Shown: in pieces, positions 18,503 to 27,098 of the stretch
Layout: every line of letters starts with the position of its first letter
Numbering within the stretch: the first letter of the stretch is position 1
Source of the DNA: Phycisphaerae bacterium
GTDB lineage: Bacteria > Planctomycetota > Phycisphaerae > Phycisphaerales > SM1A02
NCBI GenBank assembly: GCA_016795035.1
Contig: JAEUIT010000031.1
Location: 1-64,000, forward strand
Length of the DNA: 64,000 nucleotides
Direction: 5' to 3'
Position numbers and translations under genes: made by a program
The notes under the pieces: model-generated
What the model saw: only the letters and a program-made list of their open reading frames with translations
Databases searched by the model: none
What the model was told of the DNA's origin: nothing

Positions 18503-20898
18503 TGGTCGGGTCCCGGGGCGTAGTGGATGGCGCGGGGACCCTTCAGCGGGCCCCACCCGAAGCCGCGATCAAGAAGGTCGATGCGCATATCTGTGGAAGG
18601 CTGACGTCTCAGGACCGTGCGTTCCTCGACAGCCCAATGACGAGTGCCGGGCTGGAATGGCCTTGGATGGAAACGCAGCGTGATCTCTTCGGGCGGCCAC
18701 CTGACGAACGGACCGAGGAGGGCCTCGACCACATGTGGCCCGGGTTGACCGGAGAAGAAGCCACTAATCGGTGGCGAGCCGCCCAACGCAAACTCGCGCC
18801 CGTCGGCTTCGATCGTCCAAGTCCCCTGAATCCGACTGTCGAAACATGACCACTCCCCTCCGGCCGTGACTCGCACGAGTGCACGCTCCCCGACGAGGAG
18901 CATGGCGACGCTGGGCGGTGAGAGAAAGGGCGAGTCCTTCGGATCCGTCAGGGGGATCATTGCGACGGGATCGATAGGCACTTCCTCCTCCGCGAGCCGT
19001 ACGGAGATTCGCCGCGACATGGTGGGAGTCCTCTTCATGGCTGTCGCAGCAAACCAACGAATGACGATCTCGGCTGAGTCGCGCTCGTCGGGCCACGTCC
19101 ACGAGTACTCCCCGTTCACAGGCGTGATCGCTTGACCGTCCAGCTCGAGAGATTCGATCCGCCAGAGAAGAGAATGCTCGAACACGAGGACGTGCTGTCC
19201 TTTGATGCCTGACGACAGATACTCGAACTCCTCGATGGGTCGCGTGACGCCGAACGAAACGTCGGGAGCGCCCGACACGCCAATCGCCATCAAGTCCATA
19301 CAGGCATGGAATAGCTCCTCTGAACGCAGCAACACGAGCGGATCTAGTTCGTGGAGGATCGCTACCAGCTCCAGTGCGAAGCTTCGATCGTCCTCGATCT
19401 TCCAGGAGACCTGCTCCATGAACTCCGGCGCAAGATCCCCATGCGCGAGCGCCACGCGAAAGGCTGCGAGGCCATTGGAGTCCACGGGCCAATCGGACGG
19501 CCGCAACGCAAGCCAAAGGAGATGGCCGCGGAACCCCCAAGCGACGCCGAGCATCGCCGAGACCATGGCAATCGCGAGCGTCACGAGCCCGAGGTACTGC
19601 GGCCATCGCGATGGACACCCGGCGAATCTCGCGAGATCGAAGCGAAGCCGTCGTCCGCACTCGGAGCAGACGGCGGTTGCCGAACGTTCGAACGGCGCCA
19701 GCGCCGAGCTGCAACGCTGACAGGCGGGAACGGCGAGTCGGCTCCATCGGCTCGGTCGCGATCGGACGCATGCGATCGCAACAAACGCGAGCAGGCAGAC
19801 GGCGACGAGAGTCGGAACCGCCCAAGGGCGCAGGTCCACGAGTATCGCGTTCATGGACGAGTACGGGCGGCCCGCGGACGGCGGTGCGGCTGTCGTGTTG
19901 GCGACGAGTGGCCCGCCGTCACTTCGGAATGTGGTCATTCCCTCGACCACCAGCGATGTCACGCCCCACTTCTTGGGGTCGCTCTCCGAGAGTGCGATCT
20001 CGTCTCGATCGATCGCCCGCGCGATCTTAGCGGGAACATAGACCGCGCGCCATCGAACCTCGATCGGCGCCGTTGGAGGGCCATGAGGCCACTCGATGGA
20101 CCCCAACACGCGGTTGCCGAAACGATCCGCTTCGATCTTGTCACGGTTTGGAGCGAGTGGCGCCTCGGTTCGCTCCGGACGGAACGTCGCGACGGCGTTC
20201 CCCGATCGCACCTCGTCGATCAGGACGCACGAGACGAATCCGAAAGCCCACTGGCGCTTGACCGTGAGGCTGGACACGCCGCCGTTGAACGAAAGCTGCA
20301 CGCCGTCGAAGTAGGGACGAAATCTCTCAAGCCACTCGCCGCGAGCGCGCGGGTCGTCGATCACCGCGACGAGGAGCTCATCGACTGCCGCCGTGAGTGC
20401 CGGTGTTCGTCGCGGGTCAATGCGTGCGACAACAGCCTCAACGATGGACTCGAGTTCCTCATCCGAAACGCGGTCCGACCACACACGATCCGCGAGTCGC
20501 CATGCGGCGGCGTCCGAGCTCTCCACGTCGCCCGACGCGAGTTGCCGAATGTCCCACCACGTCGGAATCACCGCGATGTCCCAGCGGCCGAACGGCTCGT
20601 TGATCGTTCGGTCCGCGTACCGCAACCCGCCGCCCAGGCCTATCACGACCAGCCAGGCGACGATCCAGCGCCAGCTCCGGTCGCGGCCGCGAAGGCGCAG
20701 AGCGCCTGCAACATGGAGGTCCGCGTTGCAGGCGGAGCAACGCGGCGCGTCGGACCACGCCTGCCCGCGCGCGTCGGCGCCGCAGGCCGCGCATGACGGC
20801 CGACGCAGCGATCGACGCCCGACGAGCGCCAGCACGAGGCCGACGCCGCCGATCGCCATCAGCGCCGCCGCGAGCGTGAATGCGTAGCCGGAATACAT
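18499..20898 (-). CDS. Membrane protein with two zinc ribbons, 799 aa (upstream paralogue)
   Basis: It opens with a membrane helix (AFTLAAALMAIGGVGLVLALV), then CAACGADARGQAW...CSACNADL, a second helix (WIVAWLVVIGLGGGL), a beta-rich domain and, past the midpoint, helices flanking CQRCSSALAPFERSATAVCSECGRRL. The spacing of Cys pairs and helices matches the downstream gene, with little residue identity beyond these landmarks. The ribbons probably bind zinc on the cytosolic side. Function unknown; a role in signalling or envelope assembly would be a guess. An inverted pair of the interspersed word (20705-20731) lies near the 5' end. Confidence 0.7.
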   Translation of the reverse strand: MYSGYAFTLAAALMAIGGVGLVLALVGRRSLRRPSCAACGADARGQAWSDAPRCSACNADLHVAGALRLRGRDRSWRWIVAWLVVIGLGGGLRYADRTINEPFGRWDIAVIPTWWDIRQLASGDVESSDAAAWRLADRVWSDRVSDEELESIVEAVVARIDPRRTPALTAAVDELLVAVIDDPRARGEWLERFRPYFDGVQLSFNGGVSSLTVKRQWAFGFVSCVLIDEVRSGNAVATFRPERTEAPLAPNRDKIEADRFGNRVLGSIEWPHGPPTAPIEVRWRAVYVPAKIARAIDRDEIALSESDPKKWGVTSLVVEGMTTFRSDGGPLVANTTAAPPSAGRPYSSMNAILVDLRPWAVPTLVAVCLLAFVAIACVRSRPSRWSRLAVPACQRCSSALAPFERSATAVCSECGRRLRFDLARFAGCPSRWPQYLGLVTLAIAMVSAMLGVAWGFRGHLLWLALRPSDWPVDSNGLAAFRVALAHGDLAPEFMEQVSWKIEDDRSFALELVAILHELDPLVLLRSEELFHACMDLMAIGVSGAPDVSFGVTRPIEEFEYLSSGIKGQHVLVFEHSLLWRIESLELDGQAITPVNGEYSWTWPDERDSAEIVIRWFAATAMKRTPTMSRRISVRLAEEEVPIDPVAMIPLTDPKDSPFLSPPSVAMLLVGERALVRVTAGGEWSCFDSRIQGTWTIEADGREFALGGSPPISGFFSGQPGPHVVEALLGPFVRWPPEEITLRFHPRPFQPGTRHWAVEERTVLRRQPSTDMRIDLLDRGFGWGPLKGPRAIHYAPGPDQ

Positions 20899-20969
20899 GG
20901 CGCGACGAGATCCCGCGAGTCGGCCGCGGTCCGACCAACTCCGCGTTGCACTCTACCAGCGGGCCCCGG

Positions 20970-23531
20970 TCACGACCCCGTCGATTCGCGGCGCTTCTTC
21001 GTCTCGTCGTAACTCTTCGCGAGTTCGGGGATCCATCCGCGCCGCACGGCGTCGAGCTTGCCTTCCTTGTCGAGCGCCTCGAGGATGCCGATCGACCGCT
21101 TGATCGCTTCGTCGGCTTGGTCGAGGAGCTTCGGATCGGCCGTGCGGCCCTCGGCCTTGGCCTGGTCGAATCGACCGATTGCCAGTTCCGCCACGCGCGA
21201 CTCAGTCACCGCCAGGTCGGTCTTCGCGAGGACATCGGTCTTGTCCGCGTCGACCGCCGCGGCGATGCGCTCGTACGAGCGAAGAATGAAGGGCGCGGCG
21301 TCCTCCGCCTTGCCGAGCGCGAGGAGACGCGCGCCGACCTTGCCGAGCGCGACGTTGTAGTCGCGCTGCGACTCTCGACTGTCGGGATTCTCCTTCGCCA
21401 GCTGCTCGCGGAGCTCCAGCGACTTCTTGTATTGCGCGATGGCCTCGTCGCTGCGCTTGAGGTCACTCAGTGCGTCGCCGATCTTCTCGTGGCCGACGGT
21501 CACGTCGCGGCGCGACTTCGGATCGCTCGTCGCGACCTTCGCCATCAAGTCCGCGTATCGTGTGTAGGCGGCGAGCGCCAACTCCAACTCCGCGTTGCTG
21601 GTGGCGCTGTCGTCCCCACGACTCGCCGTATTGGCTCGCTCGCGGTGGAGGTTGCCGATCCACTGTTCGCTGACGGCCACTTCGCGCAAGCTCGCGGGGT
21701 CGTCTGGCTTCCGCGCGAGGAGCTTCTCGCGAATCGCCTTGCCCTCACCGAGCTTCTTGGCGGCGTCGTCGAACTTTGTGTCCGCGATGTCGAGGTTCGC
21801 GACCTGGTTCAAGACGCGCGCATACGAACGAAGCGCCTCTTCGTCGTCCGGCTTTCGGTCGACAAGTTCCTTCCGAATGTCGAGCGCCTTGAGGAAGCTC
21901 TGCCGCGCCGCGGTGCGATCACCAAGATTCGCCCGGGACCCGTAGCCCTGCGCGGCACCGACCTTGAGGTACGCCTCCGACAGGTCGATCGCGAGCTTCT
22001 GGTCGTCGCCGCGCTCCTTCGCAAGATTGTCGAGGTAGATGAGCGCCGTCTCGACGATCGACTTCCGGGCTTCGGTCGAGCCCGGAAGATCGACGATGCG
22101 ATCATGGACGTCGTAGATGAACTTGTTCGCGAGCGAACGTACTTCGCCGAAGCGTCGCTCCGCGATCCGCGCCTGCTCGCTCGCTATCCGCGCCTGCTCC
22201 TTCGCGATGAGGGTCTGCTCGTCGGCGATGCGCGCCTGGTCGCGTGCCTTCAGGAATCCGATCGTGGTGCCCACGAGACCGATCACGAGCGCGACGAACG
22301 TCGCGAGCACGCCTGCAACGAGGACACGGTTGCGCTTCGCGAACTTGCGAAGCTGGTACATCGTGGTCGGCGGTCGCGCGATGATCGGCTCGTCGGCGAG
22401 ATAGCGGTCGACGTCGGCGGCGAACGCGAAGGCGTCGGGGTAGCGGCGATCGGGATCCTTCTCGATCGCCTTCGTGACGATCGTGTCGAGGTCGCCGCGG
22501 AAGACGCGATCGACCGACGAGAGTTTCGTCGGCTCCTCGTCGCGAATGATGCGCGCGACTTCGGCGACCGTCTTGCCCTTCGCGTCGACGAGCGCCTTGC
22601 CCGTAAGCAATTCGTACGTCATCGCGCCGAGCGCGTAGACGTCGCTTCGCACGGTGATCTTCGTGGGGTCGCCCTCGACCTGCTCGGGACTCATGTACGC
22701 GAGCGTGCCGATGAGCTGGCCGACGTCGGTGCGCACCGTCGTCACGGCCACCTCGGCATCGCTCGCGCGGGCAACGCCGAAGTCGAGGACCTTCGGCTGG
22801 CCGCTTCGATCGACGAGCACGTTGCCCGGCTTGATGTCCCTGTGCACGATGCCGAGGCGGTGCGCCGCGCCGAGCGCGTGCGCGACCTTCGCGACGAGGC
22901 GCAGCCGATCGCGCATGCCTAACGACTGCGCGGTGACGTAGTCGCTGATGGGCACGCCGTCGACGAACTCCATCGCGAAGTACGGCACCGTGACGGTGCC
23001 TTCCGGCGTCGTGACCGTGGCCGTGCCGGCGTCGTAGATGCGCGCGATGCCCGGATCTTCGAGCCGACCGAGGATTTCCGCTTCAAGGCTGAATCGCTTG
23101 CGCAGGCGCTCTGCGTTCGAGACGCTCGCCCGCATCACCTTGAGCGCGACCGTGCGCCGCGGCTTGTCCTGCTCGGCCAAATACACGGTGCCCATGCCGC
23201 CCTCGCCGAGGACGCGCACGATGCGGTAGCGGGCAACCGACGAGAGCGCGGCGCCGAGGCCCGTGCCGATGGCGGAGTCGTCGCGGCTCGAGATGGCGTC
23301 GAAGACGGCACCGACGTCGAGCGCGCCGGTGCGGATCGCCTGGGCATCGCCGATCGCGTGGGCGAGGAGCGACTCGACGTCGCGTCGCAGGTCGGCGTCG
23401 CTGCCGCAGTGCGAGTCGAGATATGCCGCGCGCAGCGACGGGTCCATGCGGACAAGGTCGAGGAATAACTCCCCGGCCCGCTGGTGGCGCGTGTTCTGGC
23501 TGGCGGCGTTCACGTCCGATTCCGGCGGCAT
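20970..23531 (-). CDS. Ser/Thr protein kinase with TPR-like extracytoplasmic tail, 853 aa
   Basis: Hanks-type kinase with all landmarks: glycine loop GEGGMGTVYLAEQ (about residue 108), ALKVM, catalytic loop VHRDIKPGNVLVD (about 228), DFGVAR (about 248) and GTLAYMSPEQVEGD. A single membrane helix (VLVAGVLATFVALVIGLVGTT, about 403-424) is followed by a coiled coil with three ARIA(D/S)EQ-type repeats and about 400 residues of helical, TPR-like repeats facing outward. This is the common planctomycete kinase layout, often partnered with ECF sigma factors such as the one at 13315. The start is the ATG at 23531 because residues upstream have no kinase character. The target is unknown. Confidence 0.93.
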   Translation of the reverse strand: MPPESDVNAASQNTRHQRAGELFLDLVRMDPSLRAAYLDSHCGSDADLRRDVESLLAHAIGDAQAIRTGALDVGAVFDAISSRDDSAIGTGLGAALSSVARYRIVRVLGEGGMGTVYLAEQDKPRRTVALKVMRASVSNAERLRKRFSLEAEILGRLEDPGIARIYDAGTATVTTPEGTVTVPYFAMEFVDGVPISDYVTAQSLGMRDRLRLVAKVAHALGAAHRLGIVHRDIKPGNVLVDRSGQPKVLDFGVARASDAEVAVTTVRTDVGQLIGTLAYMSPEQVEGDPTKITVRSDVYALGAMTYELLTGKALVDAKGKTVAEVARIIRDEEPTKLSSVDRVFRGDLDTIVTKAIEKDPDRRYPDAFAFAADVDRYLADEPIIARPPTTMYQLRKFAKRNRVLVAGVLATFVALVIGLVGTTIGFLKARDQARIADEQTLIAKEQARIASEQARIAERRFGEVRSLANKFIYDVHDRIVDLPGSTEARKSIVETALIYLDNLAKERGDDQKLAIDLSEAYLKVGAAQGYGSRANLGDRTAARQSFLKALDIRKELVDRKPDDEEALRSYARVLNQVANLDIADTKFDDAAKKLGEGKAIREKLLARKPDDPASLREVAVSEQWIGNLHRERANTASRGDDSATSNAELELALAAYTRYADLMAKVATSDPKSRRDVTVGHEKIGDALSDLKRSDEAIAQYKKSLELREQLAKENPDSRESQRDYNVALGKVGARLLALGKAEDAAPFILRSYERIAAAVDADKTDVLAKTDLAVTESRVAELAIGRFDQAKAEGRTADPKLLDQADEAIKRSIGILEALDKEGKLDAVRRGWIPELAKSYDETKKRRESTGS

Positions 23532-23631
23532 GCGGGGCGATCTCTCAGCCGAAACGAGGCGGAGGGGATCTGCCCACAGCATGCCACATGGACGGCCCGA
23601 GGCACGCGTCGGTACCCGCCAAACCACCCTC

Positions 23632-23674
23632 CGCGGACGATTCCACGCACGGGAGGCGTGGCGGATCGTCCGCG
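23632..23674 (-). terminator. Strong hairpin between terC-like gene and kinase gene
   Basis: A 10-bp outer stem (CGCGGACGAT and complement) and 6-bp inner stem (CCACGC and complement) with a 7-nt loop. It lies just downstream of the TerC gene. No long T-run follows, so it may act as a processing or attenuating hairpin. Confidence 0.6.
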
Positions 23675-23695
23675 AAGCTGCCCGCCGCGGCGGCG

Positions 23696-24760
23696 TCAGG
23701 CGCCTTCGGGCGGCGACGTCGGAGCGGCGGCCGAGGACTTCTTCGGGAAGCAGATCGAGGCGATCACCGAGGCGGCGATCAGGCCACCGATGATGCCGAG
23801 CGACATGCCGATGGGGAACTTCCCGCCGTACAGCTCATTGAGCCAGACCATCTTCATGCCGACGAAGACGAGCACGACACCGAGGCCGTACTTCAGGAAG
23901 TGGAACTTGTCCGCGAGGCCGGCGAGGAGGAAGTAGAGGGCGCGAAGGCCGAGGATCGCGAAGATGTTCGACGTGAAGACGATGAGCGGCTCGCGGGTGA
24001 GCGCGAAGATCGCGGGCACGCTGTCGATCGCGAAAATGACGTCGGTGATCTCGACGAAGACGAGGGCCACGAAGAGCGGCGTCGCGTGGACGATGCCGCC
24101 CGGGCCGTCGGGGATGCGCTTGAAGAACTTCTGCCCGAAGTACTGGTTCGTGATCGGCACCATCTTCCGGAGGAGCCGCATCACCGGGTTCTTCTCAGGC
24201 TCGAGCCCCTTCTCGGGGGCAAAGAGCATCTTGATGCCGGTGAAAATCAGGAAGGCGCCAGCGATCCACACGACCCACTTGATCGCCATCAGCCAGGAGC
24301 CGAGGCCGATGAAGACGGCGCGGAAGATGAGCGCGCCGATGATGCCGTAGAAGAGGACGCGGTGCTGGTACTTCGCGGGGATCGCGAAGTACGTGAAGAT
24401 CATCGCGATGACGAAGATGTTGTCGATCGACAGGCTCTTCTCAACGATGTAGCCCGTCAGGAATTGGAGTGAGAGGTCGCGTGAGGCCACCTCGGCGCTG
24501 GCGTAGCCGGCGGCGTGGACGAACGTCGGATCGAGTTGTGGGATCCGCCAGCCGGTGTAGAACCAGAAGCCGAGGTTGAATAGGAGCGCGAGGGCGACCC
24601 ACACGACGCTCCAGAAGGTGGCTTCCTTGAAGCCGACCTCGTGGGCATCACGGTGGAAGACGCCAAGGTCGAGGGCGAGGGCGGCCAAGACGAACACGGT
24701 GAAGCCCAGGTAGAGCCACCAGTACTCGGCGAACGGGAAGAGAATCGGGGGGACGTCCAT
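23696..24760 (-). CDS. TerC/Alx family integral membrane protein, 354 aa
   Basis: Seven or more membrane helices. The family signatures are EKSLSIDNIFVIAMIF near residue 105 and VEITDVIFAIDSVPAIFAL near residue 225, with the paired acidic Asp residues conserved in TerC proteins. The start is the ATG at 24760 (MDVPPILFPFAEYWWLYLGF); a longer frame exists but its extra residues are not typical. TerC relatives export manganese or load metal onto exported proteins, and many are under riboswitch control. Two inverted repeats lie in the upstream leader. Confidence 0.93.
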   Translation of the reverse strand: MDVPPILFPFAEYWWLYLGFTVFVLAALALDLGVFHRDAHEVGFKEATFWSVVWVALALLFNLGFWFYTGWRIPQLDPTFVHAAGYASAEVASRDLSLQFLTGYIVEKSLSIDNIFVIAMIFTYFAIPAKYQHRVLFYGIIGALIFRAVFIGLGSWLMAIKWVVWIAGAFLIFTGIKMLFAPEKGLEPEKNPVMRLLRKMVPITNQYFGQKFFKRIPDGPGGIVHATPLFVALVFVEITDVIFAIDSVPAIFALTREPLIVFTSNIFAILGLRALYFLLAGLADKFHFLKYGLGVVLVFVGMKMVWLNELYGGKFPIGMSLGIIGGLIAASVIASICFPKKSSAAAPTSPPEGA

Positions 24761-24815
24761 CGGTGTGGGTAAGGGGTGAGCGCAGGAGGACCGAGGTTCG
24801 GAGCGCTCCACCCGT

Positions 24816-24899
24816 GAGTCGGGAGGAGTGAGCCGACTCGCGAAGGACCGCGCCGCCGAGACCATCGGTCAGTTTGGGCGGCCGTGGTTCGACCGATGG
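24816..24899 (-). other. Two inverted repeats in the TerC gene leader
   Basis: GAGTCGG pairs with CCGACTC (24816-24822 and 24833-24839). CCATCGGTC pairs with GACCGATGG (24862-24870 and 24891-24899, 20-nt loop). They lie 56-139 bp upstream of the ATG and could fold in a 5' leader RNA or bind a regulator. The yybP-ykoY manganese riboswitch core is not recognisable. Confidence 0.45.
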
Positions 24900-24968
24900 A
24901 AGGTCCGGATTCGCGCCAACGCAGAATGAGCTCGGGAGTCGGGCGCGGGAGGCTTGGCTTGTGGGCTG

Positions 24969-25271
24969 GTCCGCATAATGGTGCCTGGCATGTGCGCGGG
25001 AGTTGCGCGACGATGCCTCGGCGAGCCCGCCCGCGGAGGCGGTCCGGATAACGATATGTGGCATGTGCGGGGATGCGCGACCGGGGGTGCCCCCGGCCCC
25101 GCGACGACGCCGGCGACCCCGCCGACGTCCGCATAATGGTGTGTGGCATCCGCTCGAAGCGGCGGGCAGCGGGTAGTCGGGCACTCCCAGCTGAGTGCCG
25201 CGCCGCAGCTGGCTCTCGCACACCGCCTCCCCCGGGCCCGGACGTCCCGATAACGATGTGTGGCATGTGCA
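24969..25271 (+). repeat. Cluster A: four direct copies of a 23-bp repeat
   Basis: Copies start at 24969, 25042, 25127 and 25244, all in the same direction, 73-117 bp apart. Each begins GTCCNSATAAYG and ends in TGTGGCAT or a close variant. Sequence between copies is unrelated and GC-rich, with a perfect hairpin CCGGGGG-TG-CCCCCGG at 25081. The region is otherwise gene-free, between the TerC gene and the small zinc-ribbon gene. The same repeat recurs at 49449-49740. Confidence 0.85.
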
Positions 25272-25291
25272 GGCTTTGGGGTCGCGCGGCG

Positions 25292-25891
25292 TCAGGCGGA
25301 ACCCGTTGGCGCCAGCGGTTCGCGCGGCCCCTCCGCCGTCGTCTGCCGCAGCCCACACTCCGGACACTCCGTCACCCCTGCCACGACCCGGACCCGATGC
25401 CCGCACCCGAGGCAAAGGCGCGGATCGCGCCACCGCGACCCTCGGAGGTAGCCGAGCGACCAACCAAAGCCGAGCATGGCCAACGCAAGCGGCTGCCAGA
25501 TCGGAACGATCACGTGGTGCGCCCGCCACCCGGCCGAGTGGTACGGACGCCACGCGCTTCCGTCCGCGAGCACCGGATACTCGAACACCCCGAGCACCCC
25601 CTCGCCGAACCCGCCCAGCGGCACGATCGGCCGCGAGACTCGCGACGGCCAGTCCTCCGGCAGGTCGCGATGTACGCCGAGCGTCACGCACCCCGCCACG
25701 GCACCGAACGACACCCGGTCGAACAAGGTGATTACGCGGGGTCGCCAGGCGCCCATCATGGCGGCGCCCACGAGGAACACGATCGCCACGCCACTCGCCG
25801 TCCGTAGTCGGCGCACCCATCCCGTGCGCTGACAGAAGCGGCGAAACGCATCGAGTGCCTCCGGAGACTCCGAAGGCGGTACCGTCGACAT
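25292..25891 (-). CDS. Small membrane protein with C-terminal zinc ribbon, 199 aa
   Basis: Two or three hydrophobic helices (ASGVAIVFLVGAAMMGAW; IVPIWQPLALAMLGFGWSLGYL) frame an exported loop of about 80 residues. The C-terminus carries CLGCGHRVRVVAGVTECPECGLR, a CxxC...CxxC ribbon of the kind seen in many planctomycete membrane proteins. It belongs with the ribbon proteins at 16058, 18499 and 54252, although the ribbon is C-terminal here. The ATG at 25891 is preferred to GTG 25894. Function unknown. Confidence 0.7.
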   Translation of the reverse strand: MSTVPPSESPEALDAFRRFCQRTGWVRRLRTASGVAIVFLVGAAMMGAWRPRVITLFDRVSFGAVAGCVTLGVHRDLPEDWPSRVSRPIVPLGGFGEGVLGVFEYPVLADGSAWRPYHSAGWRAHHVIVPIWQPLALAMLGFGWSLGYLRGSRWRDPRLCLGCGHRVRVVAGVTECPECGLRQTTAEGPREPLAPTGSA

Positions 25892-26008
25892 CACGCAGGA
25901 CCTCCCCGGGGCTCGGCTCGCACGCCCTCGCGACGTTCATCGTCATGGTCGTCACGCGGCGCATAGATCTCGCCCGGGGTTCCGCTCGCCTTCATCGAGG
26001 ACTCACGC

Positions 26009-27007
26009 ATGCCGCTCCACTTCGCGCTCGCCGCGTTCCCCGCCCTCCTTGCCGTTCTCGCCGGCGATCCGCCCGCGCCGACGTCGCCGCCGGCCGCCGC
26101 GCCTGCAACGCAGAAAGCCCCGACCGACGCGGCGAAGCCCGTCTACGACGAGAACGCCGACGCCCACGCCGCCATCGACGCCGCGCTCGCCGCCGCCACG
26201 CGCGACCATAGCCGCGTCCTCCTCCAATGGGGCGCCAACTGGTGCGGATGGTGCAAGCTGCTGCACGGCACCTTCGCGAGCGACAAGGAGATCGCGAAGA
26301 AGCTGCGCGACGAGTACGTCGTGGTCTATGTCGACGTCGGCCGCATGGACAAGAATGCCGACCTCGCGAAGCGCTTCAACGCCGACCTCGCGAAGAACGG
26401 CCTCCCCTACCTCACCGTGCTCGACTCCTCCGGCGTCGTCGTCGCGAACCAGGAGACCGGCTCGCTCGAGTTGCCCAAGGGGACGGAGCCGCGCGGCCAC
26501 GACCGCGCGAAGGTCCTCGACTTCCTCACGAAGAACCAGGCGCCGCCGGCGAAGGCCGACGACGTGCTCGCCGCGGGCCTCGCGAAGGCATCGTCCGAGG
26601 GCAAGCTCGTCTTCCTCCACTTCGGCGCGCCGTGGTGCGGCTGGTGCCATCGCCTCGAGAACTGGATGGCGAAGCCCGACGTCCACGCGATCCTCGCGAA
26701 GGCGTTCGTCGACGTGAAGATCGACACCGACCGCATGACCGGCGGACAGGAGCTCCTGACGAAGCACGCGAAGGGGAAAAACGGCGGCGTTCCCTGGTTC
26801 GAGATCGTCGACGCGAGCGGCGCCGCACTCGTCAACTCGAACGCCCCGAGCGGCAACGTCGGATTCCCTGCGCAGCCCGGCGAGATCGGCTGGTTTGTCG
26901 AGATGCTCACGCGCTCGAATGCGAAGCTCTCGAGCGCCGACATCGCGGCGCTCAAGTCGTCGCTCGAGGCCGAATCGAAGCCGGCGGCTGCAACGCCGAG
27001 TCACTGA
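26009..27007 (+). CDS. Exported protein with two tandem thioredoxin domains, 332 aa
   Basis: Signal peptide (MPLHFALAAFPALLAVLAG), a Pro/Ala linker, then two thioredoxin-fold domains each with the active site WCGWC: LLQWGANWCGWCKLLH (about residue 78) and FLHFGAPWCGWCHRLE (about 209). Both keep the following cis-Pro region (NGLPYLTVLD; GGVPWFEIVD). Two intact domains of this type suggest thiol-disulfide exchange in the periplasm, perhaps reduction or isomerisation of exported proteins. The gene is monocistronic and ends at a shared terminator with gap. Two copies of the interspersed word lie near its two ends. Confidence 0.9.
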   Translation: MPLHFALAAFPALLAVLAGDPPAPTSPPAAAPATQKAPTDAAKPVYDENADAHAAIDAALAAATRDHSRVLLQWGANWCGWCKLLHGTFASDKEIAKKLRDEYVVVYVDVGRMDKNADLAKRFNADLAKNGLPYLTVLDSSGVVVANQETGSLELPKGTEPRGHDRAKVLDFLTKNQAPPAKADDVLAAGLAKASSEGKLVFLHFGAPWCGWCHRLENWMAKPDVHAILAKAFVDVKIDTDRMTGGQELLTKHAKGKNGGVPWFEIVDASGAALVNSNAPSGNVGFPAQPGEIGWFVEMLTRSNAKLSSADIAALKSSLEAESKPAAATPSH

Positions 27008-27030
27008 TCGGTCGCACGCACCCCAAACGA

Positions 27031-27069
27031 CCGCCGCCCGCGCCGAGATCGGCGCGGGCGGCGGTGTTT
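27031..27069. terminator. Bidirectional terminator between thioredoxin gene and gap
   Basis: Fifteen-bp perfect GC-rich stem (CCGCCGCCCGCGCCG and complement), 4-nt loop, then TGTTT on the plus strand. The flanking genes converge. Confidence 0.85.
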
Positions 27070-27098
27070 CGATGCGGGATCACTCCGCGTTGCAGCCC

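Noticed and set aside
24969..25271. CRISPR array
   Set aside because: Repeats are degenerate, spacing varies from 73 to 117 bp, there are only four copies, and no cas genes are present.
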